Shown: positions 8,342 to 17,057, counted from the first letter of the stretch. The stretch is 64,000 bases of DNA from Alkalihalobacillus sp. YIM B00296 (GCF_020179385.1 NZ_JAIBLJ010000001.1:372001-436000), one strand, 5' to 3'. Made by a program: numbers and translations. The notes: generated from the letters alone by a model not told the origin.

Positions 8342-10969
8342 TTATGAAGCTTGTTTATCAGTAGATGTAGGAGGGAGGGTGCCGATACCGAATGGAAGAC
8401 CAGAATCATCGCCGCCTCCATCTCCACCATCATCAGGATTATCGTCTGGTGGAGGAGGGGTGCCCTCATCATCTCCTGGAGGTGGTGTCTCTCCATTCCC
8501 ATCTCCATTTCCGCCATTTCCGTTCCCGTTCCCATTTCCATTCCCGTTTCCATTGTCATCGCCAGAAGGAGGGGGGGCGGGATCATCATTACTGTCCTCT
8601 TGTGTTGTCTGGACTTGGACGGTTGCAGGTTCACTTTCTTTTTTCTTTTCTTCATCGACGGCTACCACGGCAAATGTATAATTTGCACCAGGAGACAAGT
8701 TCTGAACGGCTAATTCCATTTCTTTCTGCTTGGTAAGCTCCTGGAATCCAGCACCATCGATCGAGTAAAGAACTTTGAAGGTGATCCCTTTATCAACGAA
8801 TTTCTTAGGGTATTTCCATGTTAGTTTCGCTTCTTGTTTCTTTTCATCGTAATCGGCTTTCAGCCCTTGTGGAACTTCAAGCTTTTCATACTCTTTTGAG
8901 ATATTCGGCAGTTCTGTACCTTTTACAGCAAGCTCCCTGATGATTTGATCCTTCGGAGTGAATTCGCTTGCCCGTTTATTTGTCCCTTTTTCAATTGGGA
9001 CCTCAATGACCGAGTCAGGACGGCTCCAATCAGAATTCTCCAAGTCGGCACTTGCTTTTGCCATAATATCATTGAAGAGCAATTTCGCGTAATCATCTGT
9101 TTCATTAGTCAAATATTGTGGGTTTCCTTCATCATCCTTACTACTGTTATAACCGGTCCATATCGCAGCAGAAAGTTCAGAAGAATATCCAGCAAACCAG
9201 GCATCTCTCGTCTTGCCTTTGAATTCTTCTCCATATTCAGCAGGATAGTTCGTCGTACCGGTTTTTCCAGCTACAGGGAAATCCAAGTTCACATACCCTT
9301 TTGCAGTTCCTTTTGTGATGACATCTTTCAACATATGGGTGACCATATATGCTGTGTACTCTTCCATTGCTACTTTTGGATCAGCTTTATGCTCAATCAC
9401 ACGGCCATCAGGGAACTTGATTTTCGTTACAGTGAATGGCTTGTTATAGACCCCTTTATTCGAGAATGCAGCATACGCAGCTGCCATTTCCATCGGTGAA
9501 GGACTCTTATGGAAACCACCGATTGCATAAGCTGGGCTATAATGCTTATCATCCACTTCGATCCCAAGTTTAGATGCAAATTCTTTCGTTTTGTCAGGGC
9601 CCACTTCCTGCCATGTACGGATCGCTGGAAGGTTATAAGAATCATACAATGCCCTGCGCATTGTCACATCGCCATGATGCTTCCTGTCCCAGTTGTGGAA
9701 TTCGTGGCCGTTAACAACAAGTTTATCATCACTTAACTTTTTGTACGTCGGCCATTTCAGATGTTCGATCGCTGGACCGTAATCAAGAATCGGCTTTATT
9801 GACGAGCCTGGTTGGCGTTGATCCATTTGTGTTGCATAGAATGAGCTAGCTGTGTTTTTGCGCCCGCTTCCGATCGCTCTGATTGCCCCAGTTTTCGTAT
9901 CCGTTAGAACAATTCCACCTTGAATGTTCTCATCCTTGATGATTTTGTCGCTATAAAGGGCTTCCTCAACAGCGTTTTGTGCGTTCGGGTCAAGTGTTGT
10001 ATAGATTTCCAGCCCCGATGTGTAGACTTCGCCTGGATCCTCGAAGCCAGCCATTTTTGCAGCTTCTTTAATGACTTGTGCTTTGAAGGTTTCATATGAT
10101 TTTTGTTTTTCTTCCGGTTTAGATTCTTTTACATAATCTGTAACCGGAATGGATGAAGCCTCTTTTTTCTGTTTTTCAGTGATAAAACCATATTTCGCCA
10201 TTTGAGATAAGACTACATTACGTCGCTTTTCTGCTTTTTCAGGATGATCAAATGGGCTATATGAGGATGGTGCTTTGGGCATTCCGGCTAATAGGGCAGC
10301 TTCGTGTAGTTCTAAATCTTGTATTTCTTTATTGAAATAGACCTTAGCAGCTGTTCCTATGCCATAAGCACCTTCCCCAAAATAAATCTTGTTCAGATAC
10401 ATTTCGAGGATTTGATCTTTCGAATAGCGTTGTTCAAGCTTGACGGCAAGATAAGCTTCTTTAATTTTACGTGTCATTTTCTTATCGTTGGTCAATAAGG
10501 CATTCTTTATGACCTGCTGTGTGATCGTACTTCCACCCTGCGAGCCGAAACCACCTGTAACGTTAGCGATTGCCGCCCCACCGATCCGGCGGATATCAAT
10601 ACCGAAATGATCATAGAAGCGGACGTCTTCTGTTGCAATGACTGCATCTTTCATGACTTGAGGTATTTCATCGAGTGGAGCCTTGATCCGTTTTTCATTC
10701 TTGAACATCATGCCGAATTCATTTCCGTCTTTATCAAAAAGCTTGGAAGATGCCGGTGTATCAAGTGCTTTCGGATCAAGTTCAGGCGATTGGCTGATGA
10801 CCGCAAACACTGCAATGGCACCTGCTGTTACTCCTATCAAACTAAATATGAGAAGAAGAGCCGTGATCTTTTTCAGCAAGCTTTTCTTCTGTCTATTGGG
10901 TGTTTTCTTTTCTTGTGAAGCAGCCCCTTGACGGCGTTGCTGTCTTGAGCTGTATTTATTGTCACTCAT
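8342..10969 (-). CDS. ponA: Class A penicillin-binding protein 1
   Basis: Protein of 875 residues that polymerises glycan strands and cross-links peptides in the cell wall. A basic cytoplasmic tail and one membrane helix (about 33-58) precede the GT51 glycosyltransferase domain, with catalytic E114 in ATEDVRFYDH and the GSQGGSTITQQ motif. The transpeptidase domain has S389-x-x-K392 (in QPGSSIKP), S444-Y-N446 and K569-T-G571. A fibronectin type III module (about 700-790) precedes a C-terminal tail of alternating Gly-Asn, then Pro/Asp-rich residues, after 795. It is transcribed after recU in the conserved recU-ponA operon. The tail is discussed among the findings. Confidence 0.96.
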   Translation of the reverse strand: MSDNKYSSRQQRRQGAASQEKKTPNRQKKSLLKKITALLLIFSLIGVTAGAIAVFAVISQSPELDPKALDTPASSKLFDKDGNEFGMMFKNEKRIKAPLDEIPQVMKDAVIATEDVRFYDHFGIDIRRIGGAAIANVTGGFGSQGGSTITQQVIKNALLTNDKKMTRKIKEAYLAVKLEQRYSKDQILEMYLNKIYFGEGAYGIGTAAKVYFNKEIQDLELHEAALLAGMPKAPSSYSPFDHPEKAEKRRNVVLSQMAKYGFITEKQKKEASSIPVTDYVKESKPEEKQKSYETFKAQVIKEAAKMAGFEDPGEVYTSGLEIYTTLDPNAQNAVEEALYSDKIIKDENIQGGIVLTDTKTGAIRAIGSGRKNTASSFYATQMDQRQPGSSIKPILDYGPAIEHLKWPTYKKLSDDKLVVNGHEFHNWDRKHHGDVTMRRALYDSYNLPAIRTWQEVGPDKTKEFASKLGIEVDDKHYSPAYAIGGFHKSPSPMEMAAAYAAFSNKGVYNKPFTVTKIKFPDGRVIEHKADPKVAMEEYTAYMVTHMLKDVITKGTAKGYVNLDFPVAGKTGTTNYPAEYGEEFKGKTRDAWFAGYSSELSAAIWTGYNSSKDDEGNPQYLTNETDDYAKLLFNDIMAKASADLENSDWSRPDSVIEVPIEKGTNKRASEFTPKDQIIRELAVKGTELPNISKEYEKLEVPQGLKADYDEKKQEAKLTWKYPKKFVDKGITFKVLYSIDGAGFQELTKQKEMELAVQNLSPGANYTFAVVAVDEEKKKESEPATVQVQTTQEDSNDDPAPPPSGDDNGNGNGNGNGNGNGGNGDGNGETPPPGDDEGTPPPPDDNPDDGGDGGGDDSGLPFGIGTLPPTSTDKQAS

Positions 10970-11040
10970 TGTTGTTCCTACCTTTCTAAACGTAACCTGA
11001 CGTAATAATTATTCGTATCAAACCGTCTGTTTCTATCCCT

Positions 11041-11658
11041 TTATGATGTAGAAAAGAACAAGCCATCGACAATTTTCAAATAATCAGTACGTGGGTTGTA
11101 ACCTAATTGAATCAAATGTGCTTTTTCTTCAAAATAGGTTTTTGGAATGGATTTTCTCCCTCCGTTGTCCTGCTGATCCCAAAAATGAAATAAGTGCGCC
11201 ACTTCCATCAAATAATCTTGTTGAGAAGCATTGAATCTTACCAGGATGAAACAGATTCCTTCCTGTTCAACGACTCTTTTCATATGATCGATCTGATGCT
11301 GATGGAAATTCGTTAATGGAAATGAGGTTCTATTCCTTGTTTCTTTTGCCTCAAAATCGATATATCTACCCCGGTACACCCCATTGTAATCAGTCGTCGA
11401 TGGTTGCTTGAAATAGGCTTCCTTGATGACTGCTGCGCTTCTTTTCGGATAATCCACTGAAACGATCTGAACAGGTGTAGGTTTCTTGTGGATCACCGAT
11501 TTCCCGATTTGCAAATAATGGGCGTTAGTATGATTGATATCCTCTTCGAATGTCATCCCCCTGTTAGCATATGAATCGTTCAATTTCAACTTTCCAGCAG
11601 ATGGGCTGAGGGGCTGTTGGATGGAACGGCTTTTTCGATTTGGATAGCGAAAGTTCAA
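11041..11658 (-). CDS. recU: Holliday junction resolvase RecU
   Basis: Protein of 205 residues starting at TTG 11658 behind the site GGAAGGTGA. It cleaves four-way DNA junctions and modulates RecA during recombination and chromosome segregation. The nuclease core is visible as [23 protein letters not shown], read here in two parts: TTDYNG with its aspartate, and YIDFEAKET with the catalytic Glu-x-Lys pair. The central [17 protein letters not shown] belongs to the stalk region that enters the junction. It is 71 bp upstream of ponA on the same strand and divergent from yppC, as in B. subtilis. Confidence 0.95.
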   Translation of the reverse strand: MNFRYPNRKSRSIQQPLSPSAGKLKLNDSYANRGMTFEEDINHTNAHYLQIGKSVIHKKPTPVQIVSVDYPKRSAAVIKEAYFKQPSTTDYNGVYRGRYIDFEAKETRNRTSFPLTNFHQHQIDHMKRVVEQEGICFILVRFNASQQDYLMEVAHLFHFWDQQDNGGRKSIPKTYFEEKAHLIQLGYNPRTDYLKIVDGLFFSTS

Positions 11659-11839
11659 TCAGTTCACCTTCCTTACTAGACCTTACAGTGTCGTCATCAT
11701 TCTAGACGAAAGAATAAAGATTAAGTTTCAAAATAAATCCTCTGGTGTAGGGCATCATTAAGAATATACCATATTATTGGAGAATGTCGAGTGTAATGGC
11801 ATGCTATAACGAACAAATGTTCGCAGGACGGGTGAACAT

Positions 11840-12838
11840 ATGGAACAGTCCAAAAACAAGGAAGCGCTTGCAAAAAAAGCGCTAGAGACGAAGATAATCC
11901 AGAAGATCAAGAGGGAAACTGAAAGATTGAATGTCGATAACATATCACGGACAAAAGCGTATCAAAATTACTATTTTCGTAACAAAGATTTTTTCTGGCC
12001 ATTCCTTGCAAGCATGGTTTCAAGGAATGCCGGATGGAATATGACAGATCTACAACAGAAAGAGTTCAGGGTGATCATACCGCAAAAGGATCGCAGATGG
12101 ATATTTTATACATATGAACGAGCCAATTGGTTGATTTTCGAAGATGCGTATCCGCAACTTCTCTTGTATGAAACATCCAAACAATTGAGAATGCCTTTAT
12201 TCCATTTACTGAAGGAATTCGGGGTATCAAGGTTCATGGTAGAAGAGTGGGAACTTTTTTGGGACCGTCATGATCAAAATAGGCTTGATATCGCTTTGAT
12301 CATCAATGAGCAGCATGTGATCGAAGGACCTGTACTTGAACAGATTGCATATAAACGTCAAGTATTTGCCACTTTCCCATATTGGCTTCAAGATCGGTTC
12401 CATTTCAGCACGGTTTTGTTTCCTACTCTTGAAGGTAAACTATACGGTATCTCAGTCCATGGTTTCCGTAATGTGTCCAACCGGATTGATCATGGAAAAC
12501 GGCTCCTCAAGATCTTGTCGGATCCAAAAATGTCCGAATTCTTTATTCGTTTTGCGAGAATGACAGAGCCTTCTGGTAGCCGATATGATTATGAACGGTT
12601 ATTCGTCCAGAAGACACGGAAAGGGCATCATTTCCCTCTGCGTTTGCTTTTCCCAATGATCCGTCATCATCGGAAGGAGTCCAAGGATTGGTCATTAAAA
12701 GAACGGAATCCGGTAAAATACTTTCGGGATGTCCGACTGCCGAGTCAGATCCAACTTAATGACTGGTATGAACATAAACGTATGGAGCTGCATGTTTTAG
12801 CGAAAATGAAATCTTTCTTCAAACATTCTATTCAATAA
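11840..12838 (+). CDS. yppC: YppC family protein (DUF2515)
   Basis: Protein of 332 residues that matches the DUF2515/YppC family: ISRTKAYQNYYFRN near residue 35, EFRVIIPQKDRRWIFYTYERANWLIF, then a long helical region and GSRYDYERLF. It is divergent from recU with about 180 bp between, the same arrangement as in B. subtilis. No enzymatic motif is apparent and the family function is unknown. The ribosome site is weak (GCAGGACGGGTG), and ATG 11840 is the first in-frame ATG with reasonable spacing. Confidence 0.85.
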   Translation: MEQSKNKEALAKKALETKIIQKIKRETERLNVDNISRTKAYQNYYFRNKDFFWPFLASMVSRNAGWNMTDLQQKEFRVIIPQKDRRWIFYTYERANWLIFEDAYPQLLLYETSKQLRMPLFHLLKEFGVSRFMVEEWELFWDRHDQNRLDIALIINEQHVIEGPVLEQIAYKRQVFATFPYWLQDRFHFSTVLFPTLEGKLYGISVHGFRNVSNRIDHGKRLLKILSDPKMSEFFIRFARMTEPSGSRYDYERLFVQKTRKGHHFPLRLLFPMIRHHRKESKDWSLKERNPVKYFRDVRLPSQIQLNDWYEHKRMELHVLAKMKSFFKHSIQ

Positions 12839-12871
12839 AAAGGGCCGACTCGAAAAGGATGAGTCGCCCTT
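12836..12871. terminator. Terminator shared by yppC and the SspM-like gene
   Basis: The arms AGGGCCGACTC and GAGTCGCCCT (one bulged base) pair around the loop GAAAAGGAT. On the minus strand the stem is followed by TTTTTATT, a proper intrinsic terminator for the small gene at 12884-12994. On the plus strand it directly follows the yppC stop but lacks a clean T-run. Confidence 0.75.
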
Positions 12872-12883
12872 GATAGCAGTTGT

Positions 12884-12994
12884 TCATGTTGATGGACGGT
12901 TCGGTCCTTCTATTTTTTTGTCTCCGTAACCGGTTTTTTTGTTCGGTTGTGCTGCATACTTGTCTTCCTTTGATGCTTCTCTTCTTTTACTCAA
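12884..12994 (-). CDS. sspM: Small acid-soluble-type spore protein, SspM-like
   Basis: A 36-residue gene starting at TTG 12994 with a strong site AGGAGGTGA (13000-13008 on the plus strand) five bases upstream. The protein is MSKRREASKEDKYAAQPNKK then TGYGDKKIEGPNRPST. The GPNRPST ending matches the minor spore protein SspM of B. subtilis, whose gene lies in the same yppC-yppG neighbourhood. It is very basic and should be made in the forespore. A terminator follows immediately. The label rests on the C-terminal motif and synteny; the N-terminal half is not clearly conserved. Confidence 0.7.
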   Translation of the reverse strand: MSKRREASKEDKYAAQPNKKTGYGDKKIEGPNRPST

Positions 12995-13188
12995 GTAAGT
13001 CACCTCCTGCTCTTAGTATGTTATATGGAACACCTCCTATACAAAAGGATCTAGTGCTGTCGAATCCTTGATGTGGAAAGGAAAAACCACTTTCTTTGCC
13101 GAAAGGGAACTAGTTTTGTCAAGCCTGGAGGGGAAGGGGAATGGCCATCGAATAATACAGGTACAATATTCCCGGGAGGTCCGTAAAT

Positions 13189-13716
13189 ATGGAAAGCTTG
13201 GTGAAAACGAAAGCAGTATCGAAGAAGCTTAGTGTCAATCCGACGACAATTCAGCGATGGGTGAAGTATTTTGATATTCCATGCCCGAAAAATGATCACG
13301 GCCACTACTTATTCCGATCAGAGGACGTCGAGCAGCTGGAAGAAATCCAAAAGCAATTGAATCAAGGTCTGCAGATGAGTGATATCAAATTGCAGAAGAA
13401 AAGCTCTGATGATAAGATGCCATTGAAAAAAGCAAATGGGCTGAAAGAATTGGATGTTTATTTTCAGCAGCTGCAGGATCAATTGAACATCTTGGAGTCA
13501 AAAGTTTCTCAAAAGGCAGATGAAGTCTTGTCCTACCAGGTCATGCAGCATCGGAAAGATATGGACCAGATGGCAACCCGTTTAACTGAGCTTGAAGAAA
13601 AAATGCTTGATCTCGAGGAGCAGCTCCTCCTGCAAGTCACCGCGACGAACGAGATACGAACTGAATACAGCCCGCCTAAACCCAAAAAGAGGAACTGGCT
13701 TGTGAGTCTGTTTTAA
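13189..13716 (+). CDS. racA: RacA-like MerR-HTH coiled-coil protein
   Basis: Protein of 175 residues. Residues 5-70 form a MerR-like helix-turn-helix: VKTKAVSKKLSVNPTTIQRW, then YLFRSEDVEQLEEIQ. Residues about 90-155 are a coiled coil (LKELDVYFQQLQDQLNILES, then MATRLTELEEKMLDLEEQLL). The C terminus PPKPKKRNWLVSLF is a basic-hydrophobic tail suited to membrane or DivIVA contact. This domain order is that of RacA, which anchors oriC regions at the cell pole in sporulation, although other MerR-like coiled-coil proteins share it. Two possible Spo0A boxes lie upstream (TGTCGAA 13058-13064; TTTTGTCAA 13114-13122), consistent with sporulation control but short. Confidence 0.65.
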   Translation: MESLVKTKAVSKKLSVNPTTIQRWVKYFDIPCPKNDHGHYLFRSEDVEQLEEIQKQLNQGLQMSDIKLQKKSSDDKMPLKKANGLKELDVYFQQLQDQLNILESKVSQKADEVLSYQVMQHRKDMDQMATRLTELEEKMLDLEEQLLLQVTATNEIRTEYSPPKPKKRNWLVSLF

Positions 13717-13817
13717 GATTCTGAATGAATAGTGGAATCGCTATTGGTGAATACGTTATTCTCTTGATGGCATTTCTGAGCTCCCTCTGGTAGGATAAGT
13801 TCAGAAGAGGTGAAACA

Positions 13818-14180
13818 ATGGACACGGAAAAGCGACGTTTGAAGCAGTTGACGCAAAGGCTGCGTGAACTCAATGAACAGGCATATCGTCAATTTGAGGA
13901 AAGAACTTGTAAAGAAGGATATGAAGTCGACTTCTATGGGGAAGTGAAACCATTTGCTGATGAAGTGCAGATACTTGCCGACGAATGGAAGCCTTTGGCA
14001 GTAAAATGGGCAATCGAAGAAAAGCCTAAATATGTCTATCCGATCCAGATCAACGACACATACGAGAATATGACGATTGCGGCTGTACAGGCATTTCAGA
14101 CAGATACGAAGCACAAACGGTTCACTTCGATGACAAAATCAATCGAATATATTCTCGAGTCCATTGAAATTCAATTATGA
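13818..14180 (+). CDS. yppE: YppE family protein (DUF1798)
   Basis: Protein of 120 residues, ATG 13818 preceded by AGAGGTGAAACA. It matches the YppE/DUF1798 family, a small four-helix bundle of unknown function: LTQRLRELNEQAYRQFEE, PFADEVQILADEWKPLAVKW, and TKSIEYILESIEIQL at the end. The position after yppC agrees with B. subtilis (yppC-yppD-yppE), with the RacA-like and SspM-like genes inserted between. Confidence 0.85.
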   Translation: MDTEKRRLKQLTQRLRELNEQAYRQFEERTCKEGYEVDFYGEVKPFADEVQILADEWKPLAVKWAIEEKPKYVYPIQINDTYENMTIAAVQAFQTDTKHKRFTSMTKSIEYILESIEIQL

Positions 14181-14318
14181 AGTTGGAGGAGGTTGGGCAA
14201 AGAGCTCAGCTTCTTTTTGTTTGATTTTTGATGTTCACTTAATTGTAAAACCCCAGTATGACATGTTGAAGTTGACATTTGTTATAATAGAAAGATCAGG
14301 AGAAAGGATGCTTGCCTT

Positions 14319-14525
14319 ATGATGGAATTTTTGTATTTTCCAGAGGATAAAAGCGAATACATACCATCCGTGATCATGTTGCTTATTTTTATGTCGATGG
14401 CGATTGCAGCAACAATCTTTATCCGGAAACATTCTGACAAAGAGCTTCATAAATGGGAAAACGAAGAACCAATTTTGAAAGAAACGAACAAACAGGGGAA
14501 CGGAACAGGTTCAACTAAGAATTAG
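14319..14525 (+). CDS. Hypothetical single-pass membrane protein
   Basis: Protein of 68 residues, MMEFLYFPEDKSEYIPS followed by one membrane helix (about 19-35, MLLIFMSMAIAATIFI) and a charged cytoplasmic tail ending QGNGTGSTKN. A site AGGAGAAAGG lies about ten bases before ATG 14319 and a TATAAT box at 14283-14288. ATG 14322 is an alternative start. I do not recognise the family. It may be related to small membrane proteins common downstream of ypp genes, but this is a guess. Confidence 0.6.
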   Translation: MMEFLYFPEDKSEYIPSVIMLLIFMSMAIAATIFIRKHSDKELHKWENEEPILKETNKQGNGTGSTKN

Positions 14526-14658
14526 AGGATGGCTCAAAATAGGGCATTTGCGCTTTCTTGTGATTTACAAAGTTAAAAATGACTGAATAGGCCAAGAAAA
14601 TAGAATCAAAGCGTCTAAAATACATGTTAAACGGGATAAGGGGCTATGGTGCAAAGCA

Positions 14659-14760
14659 TTATCCCGACAACTAAAGGGGAAAATCTTACAACTTTGAAAT
14701 TATCCTGACAACTCGGAAATTATCTCAACAACTTTACATTTATCCTAACAACTCAAAAAA
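14659..14760. repeat. Five tandem 20-bp units
   Basis: Units starting near 14659, 14680, 14700, 14720 and 14740 follow the pattern TTATCCTGACAACTTTGAAA. The last three are exactly in 20-bp phase, and all contain ACAACT. Upstream GGGATAA at 14633 can pair with the first TTATCCC. No protein-coding explanation is convincing, because stop codons interrupt every frame. Function unknown. Confidence 0.75.
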
Positions 14761-15138
14761 CAAGGAGAAATAATGAATAATCACCGGCAGCCATTGCAGG
14801 TCGAAGCTCACACGCGTGATAAACGTCGAAGTCAGTACATCCTGCACCGTCGCTGTACAATCAGGAGGCAGCTGTAAGGCTGTTCTTTTTTGATTCATTT
14901 TTCATAAATTTCACGTACCGTACTGACCGTTACGATTCAGACATGCAGCGGCGGGCTTTCATGAAAAGTTTCCGAAAGCATATGAAACCAGGAATCAAGA
15001 TGAAAAACCATCTATAGAAGAGATGAACAACGCTCTGAACGTGCTCGGATCGGTGAAGCCGATTCGAATGTGACGTTCGATAGACGATGTACGACAGGGT
15101 TTGATAATTTGTTAAAATGAATTTGAGGGGGGATAATA
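14761..15138 (+). other. Gene-poor stretch with remnant open frames
   Basis: No intact recognisable gene. A 34-codon frame at 14773-14877 (MNNHRQPLQVEAHTRDKRR...) has an AAGGAG site, but I recognise nothing in it. A second frame, 14927-15073, has no start and encodes RHAAAGFHEKFPKAYETRN, then EMNNALNVLGSVKPIRM before TGA. It reads like the C-terminal remnant of a lost protein that I cannot name. A 19-bp word at 14906-14924 recurs at 39661-39679. Confidence 0.4.
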
Positions 15139-15477
15139 ATGAAAAAAGAATTTAAGAGTTTCAAGGAATTTTGGCCGTTCTACCTACAGCAGCATTCGAA
15201 ACCTGCTACAAGAGCATGGCATTTTGTCGGGACGAGTTTTGTTTTTGTATGTATTTGTGTTTCGTTCCTTTTTATGAATTTCTGGTATATGTTAGCTGCA
15301 CCGATCCTTGCTTATTCATTTGCATGGATCAGTCATTTCTTTATTGAAGGAAATAAACCTGCAACATTCGGGCATCCTTTTTGGTCTTTGCGAGCTGACT
15401 TTAAAATGTTCGGATTTATATTGATAGGGAGTCTTGAGCAAGAATTGGATAAGCATCAAATCAATAGGACCGCATAG
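15139..15477 (+). CDS. Mpo1-like (DUF962) membrane protein
   Basis: Protein of 112 residues with two or three membrane helices: VFVCICVSFLFMNFWYMLAA (about 35-55) and LAYSFAWISHFFI. It carries the family histidines in HSKPATRAWHFVG and SHFFIEGNKPATFGHPFWSL. In yeast Mpo1, equivalent histidines bind Fe2+ and the enzyme oxidises 2-hydroxy fatty acids; in bacteria the role is unproven. ATG 15139 follows GAGGGGGG. The gene stands alone between remnant DNA and a convergent HTH gene. Confidence 0.85.
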   Translation: MKKEFKSFKEFWPFYLQQHSKPATRAWHFVGTSFVFVCICVSFLFMNFWYMLAAPILAYSFAWISHFFIEGNKPATFGHPFWSLRADFKMFGFILIGSLEQELDKHQINRTA

Positions 15478-15505
15478 AAAATTCTCTATCGGTCCCTTTA
15501 CATCT

Positions 15506-15748
15506 CTAATATTCCATGATATCACTATTGACAAGCTGCTGAATTTCTTCAACTAACTGTGGAGCTGGGATATCCAAGTGTTCTGCTAAAATGAATATCG
15601 TTTTAAGTGTCGGCATCCGCCGACCTCTTTCGAGTAAGCTTATGAAAGAACGATCGTAGCCAGTCAATTCAGCAAGTTTGAATTGTGAAATCTTCTCAAC
15701 AGTCCGATGCTTACGGATGACTAGCCCAACAGCTTGTTCAAGTTTCAT
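15506..15748 (-). CDS. XRE-family helix-turn-helix regulator
   Basis: Protein of 80 residues from ATG 15748, preceded on its strand by GGGGGATT. A single HTH_3 domain spans most of the length: VGLVIRKHRTVEKISQFKLAELTGYDRSFISLLERGRRMPTLKT, in two pieces here QFKLAELTGYDRSFISLLE and RGRRMPTLKTIFILAEHLDI. There is no effector domain. In-frame codons upstream to 15799 lack a ribosome site. It converges on the DUF962 gene; the target is unknown. Confidence 0.85.
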   Translation of the reverse strand: MKLEQAVGLVIRKHRTVEKISQFKLAELTGYDRSFISLLERGRRMPTLKTIFILAEHLDIPAPQLVEEIQQLVNSDIMEY

Positions 15749-15839
15749 GTGTAATCCCCCATTATAATCCATAAAATTACAGCGGACTATAGTCAACATA
15801 TCTCTATTTTAGTATAGGAGTGTCGATTGAACAATAACA

Positions 15840-16508
15840 TTATAATGAATAGCAGAACCAAATTTTCATTTGTGCAGTTATGGTCACTTTTTGGGGTTGG
15901 ATTGGTGTAGGCCCCGCAGATTGCAACAATTGGGTTTTATATAAAGGCACAACTTCTCTTTCTTTTAGTTCGACGACTTTAATCGGTACCTGGTTTAACC
16001 GTACACCCATTTGTTGAGCGAGTGTTACTGCTTTTCGAATACCATCCTGGTAGGCGATTGTTAAAGCCTTTAAATAAAAAGCCTTAGGATTTGAAACATC
16101 GAATGAGATGTCCCTAGCGAAATTTGCTCCGTTCCGGATCGCCGTATCATAAACGCTACCAGCTAATCGAACATCATTGATTATTACTCTGTACAAATGT
16201 TCCACTCTAAAGCCCTTGAAGATCGATTGGCCATTTTCATAAGCGTAGATCGGTTGGATCGTGTAAACCACTGTTTCAATTTGATTGGATGGTATTCCTA
16301 AATTCAATAATGCATTCATAACTTGGTTGGACCTTCTGGCATTTTCAGCAGAGGCTGTTTTGACATCATGATCTTCCGTGATAACTCCTATAGTAAGCGA
16401 TATCTCATCAGCATCAATTGTCAATTCACCATCACCATAAACCTCCATTACTGGTTTTGGAGATTCTATATTTTCATCCCACTGCGGAAATGGATAGCTG
16501 TTGTTCAA
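15840..16508 (-). CDS. SIMPL domain protein (DUF541)
   Basis: Protein of 222 residues. The SIMPL fold is visible from about residue 20: MEVYGDGELTIDADEISLTI, then ENARRSNQVMNALLNLGI and the IETVVYTIQPIYAYENGQ strand. SIMPL proteins are periplasmic, cell-surface or cytoplasmic depending on the species, and most have no defined role. Unlike many Gram-negative homologues there is no signal peptide (it begins MNNSYPFPQWDENIESP), so it is probably cytoplasmic. It is transcribed divergently from the cold-shock gene. Confidence 0.85.
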   Translation of the reverse strand: MNNSYPFPQWDENIESPKPVMEVYGDGELTIDADEISLTIGVITEDHDVKTASAENARRSNQVMNALLNLGIPSNQIETVVYTIQPIYAYENGQSIFKGFRVEHLYRVIINDVRLAGSVYDTAIRNGANFARDISFDVSNPKAFYLKALTIAYQDGIRKAVTLAQQMGVRLNQVPIKVVELKEREVVPLYKTQLLQSAGPTPIQPQKVTITAQMKIWFCYSL

Positions 16509-16624
16509 ATGATCACCTCTACAATTTTCCTTTTGTAAACTATATTCATTACCTTTTTAAACATGTTCCTCTGATGATGACTATACGTAAGGTAAAAATC
16601 CTTAACAGTAAAATGAGTATTTTA

Positions 16625-16653
16625 TTGACAATCTCCAAAAAATGAATTATTAT
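16625..16653 (+). promoter_or_regulatory. Sigma-A promoter of the cold-shock gene
   Basis: TTGACA (16625-16630) and TATTAT (16648-16653) with a 17-base spacer. Transcription would start near 16660, which leaves an untranslated leader of about 175 bases. Long leaders are typical of csp mRNAs and act in low-temperature translation. The leader contains ATGCGGGTGCGGTTTTTTT near 16745. Confidence 0.75.
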
Positions 16654-16834
16654 ATGATTAACGCCGATAAAGTTGGTTATATAAATGGTGGATAGATTGA
16701 AGTCGTAGCTGCAATTGTGTGGACGAATTTAATTGTCTCACAGTCATGCGGGTGCGGTTTTTTTATACAGTCAGAATGATAAATATAACGGTAAACTTTT
16801 GGTGAATTTGTAAGATTTTCAGGAGGTACAGTAT

Positions 16835-17035
16835 ATGAATACTGGTACAGTAAAATGGTTTAACGCAGAAAAAGGTTTTGGTTTCATCGAAATTTCAGAA
16901 GGTAACGACGTATTCGTTCACTTTTCTGCAATTGAAGGTGACGGATTCAAAACTTTAGAAGAAGGTCAAAACGTTTCATTCGAAATCGTTGAAGGTAACC
17001 GCGGACCACAAGCTTCTAACGTACAAAAAGTCTAA
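16835..17035 (+). CDS. cspD: Cold-shock protein
   Basis: Protein of 66 residues, a single cold-shock OB domain. RNP1 is KGFGFIEI and RNP2 is VFVHFSAI, followed by [20 protein letters not shown]. It binds single-stranded RNA/DNA as a chaperone. A very strong site TCAGGAGG precedes ATG 16835. The CspD paralogue label is based on overall similarity to Bacillus CspB/CspD and is not certain at paralogue level. It is monocistronic with its own promoter and terminator. Confidence 0.93.
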   Translation: MNTGTVKWFNAEKGFGFIEISEGNDVFVHFSAIEGDGFKTLEEGQNVSFEIVEGNRGPQASNVQKV

Positions 17036-17057
17036 GTATTAAAACTTGAGTCTTATT

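Noticed and set aside
8351-8736. Plus-strand frames with Pro/Ser/Phe or His/Arg repeats
   Set aside because: They are shadows of the Gly-Asn repeat tail of ponA.
13044-13065. Possible sigma-H promoter before the RacA-like gene
   Set aside because: The spacing between the AAGGAT-like and GAAT elements is too short.
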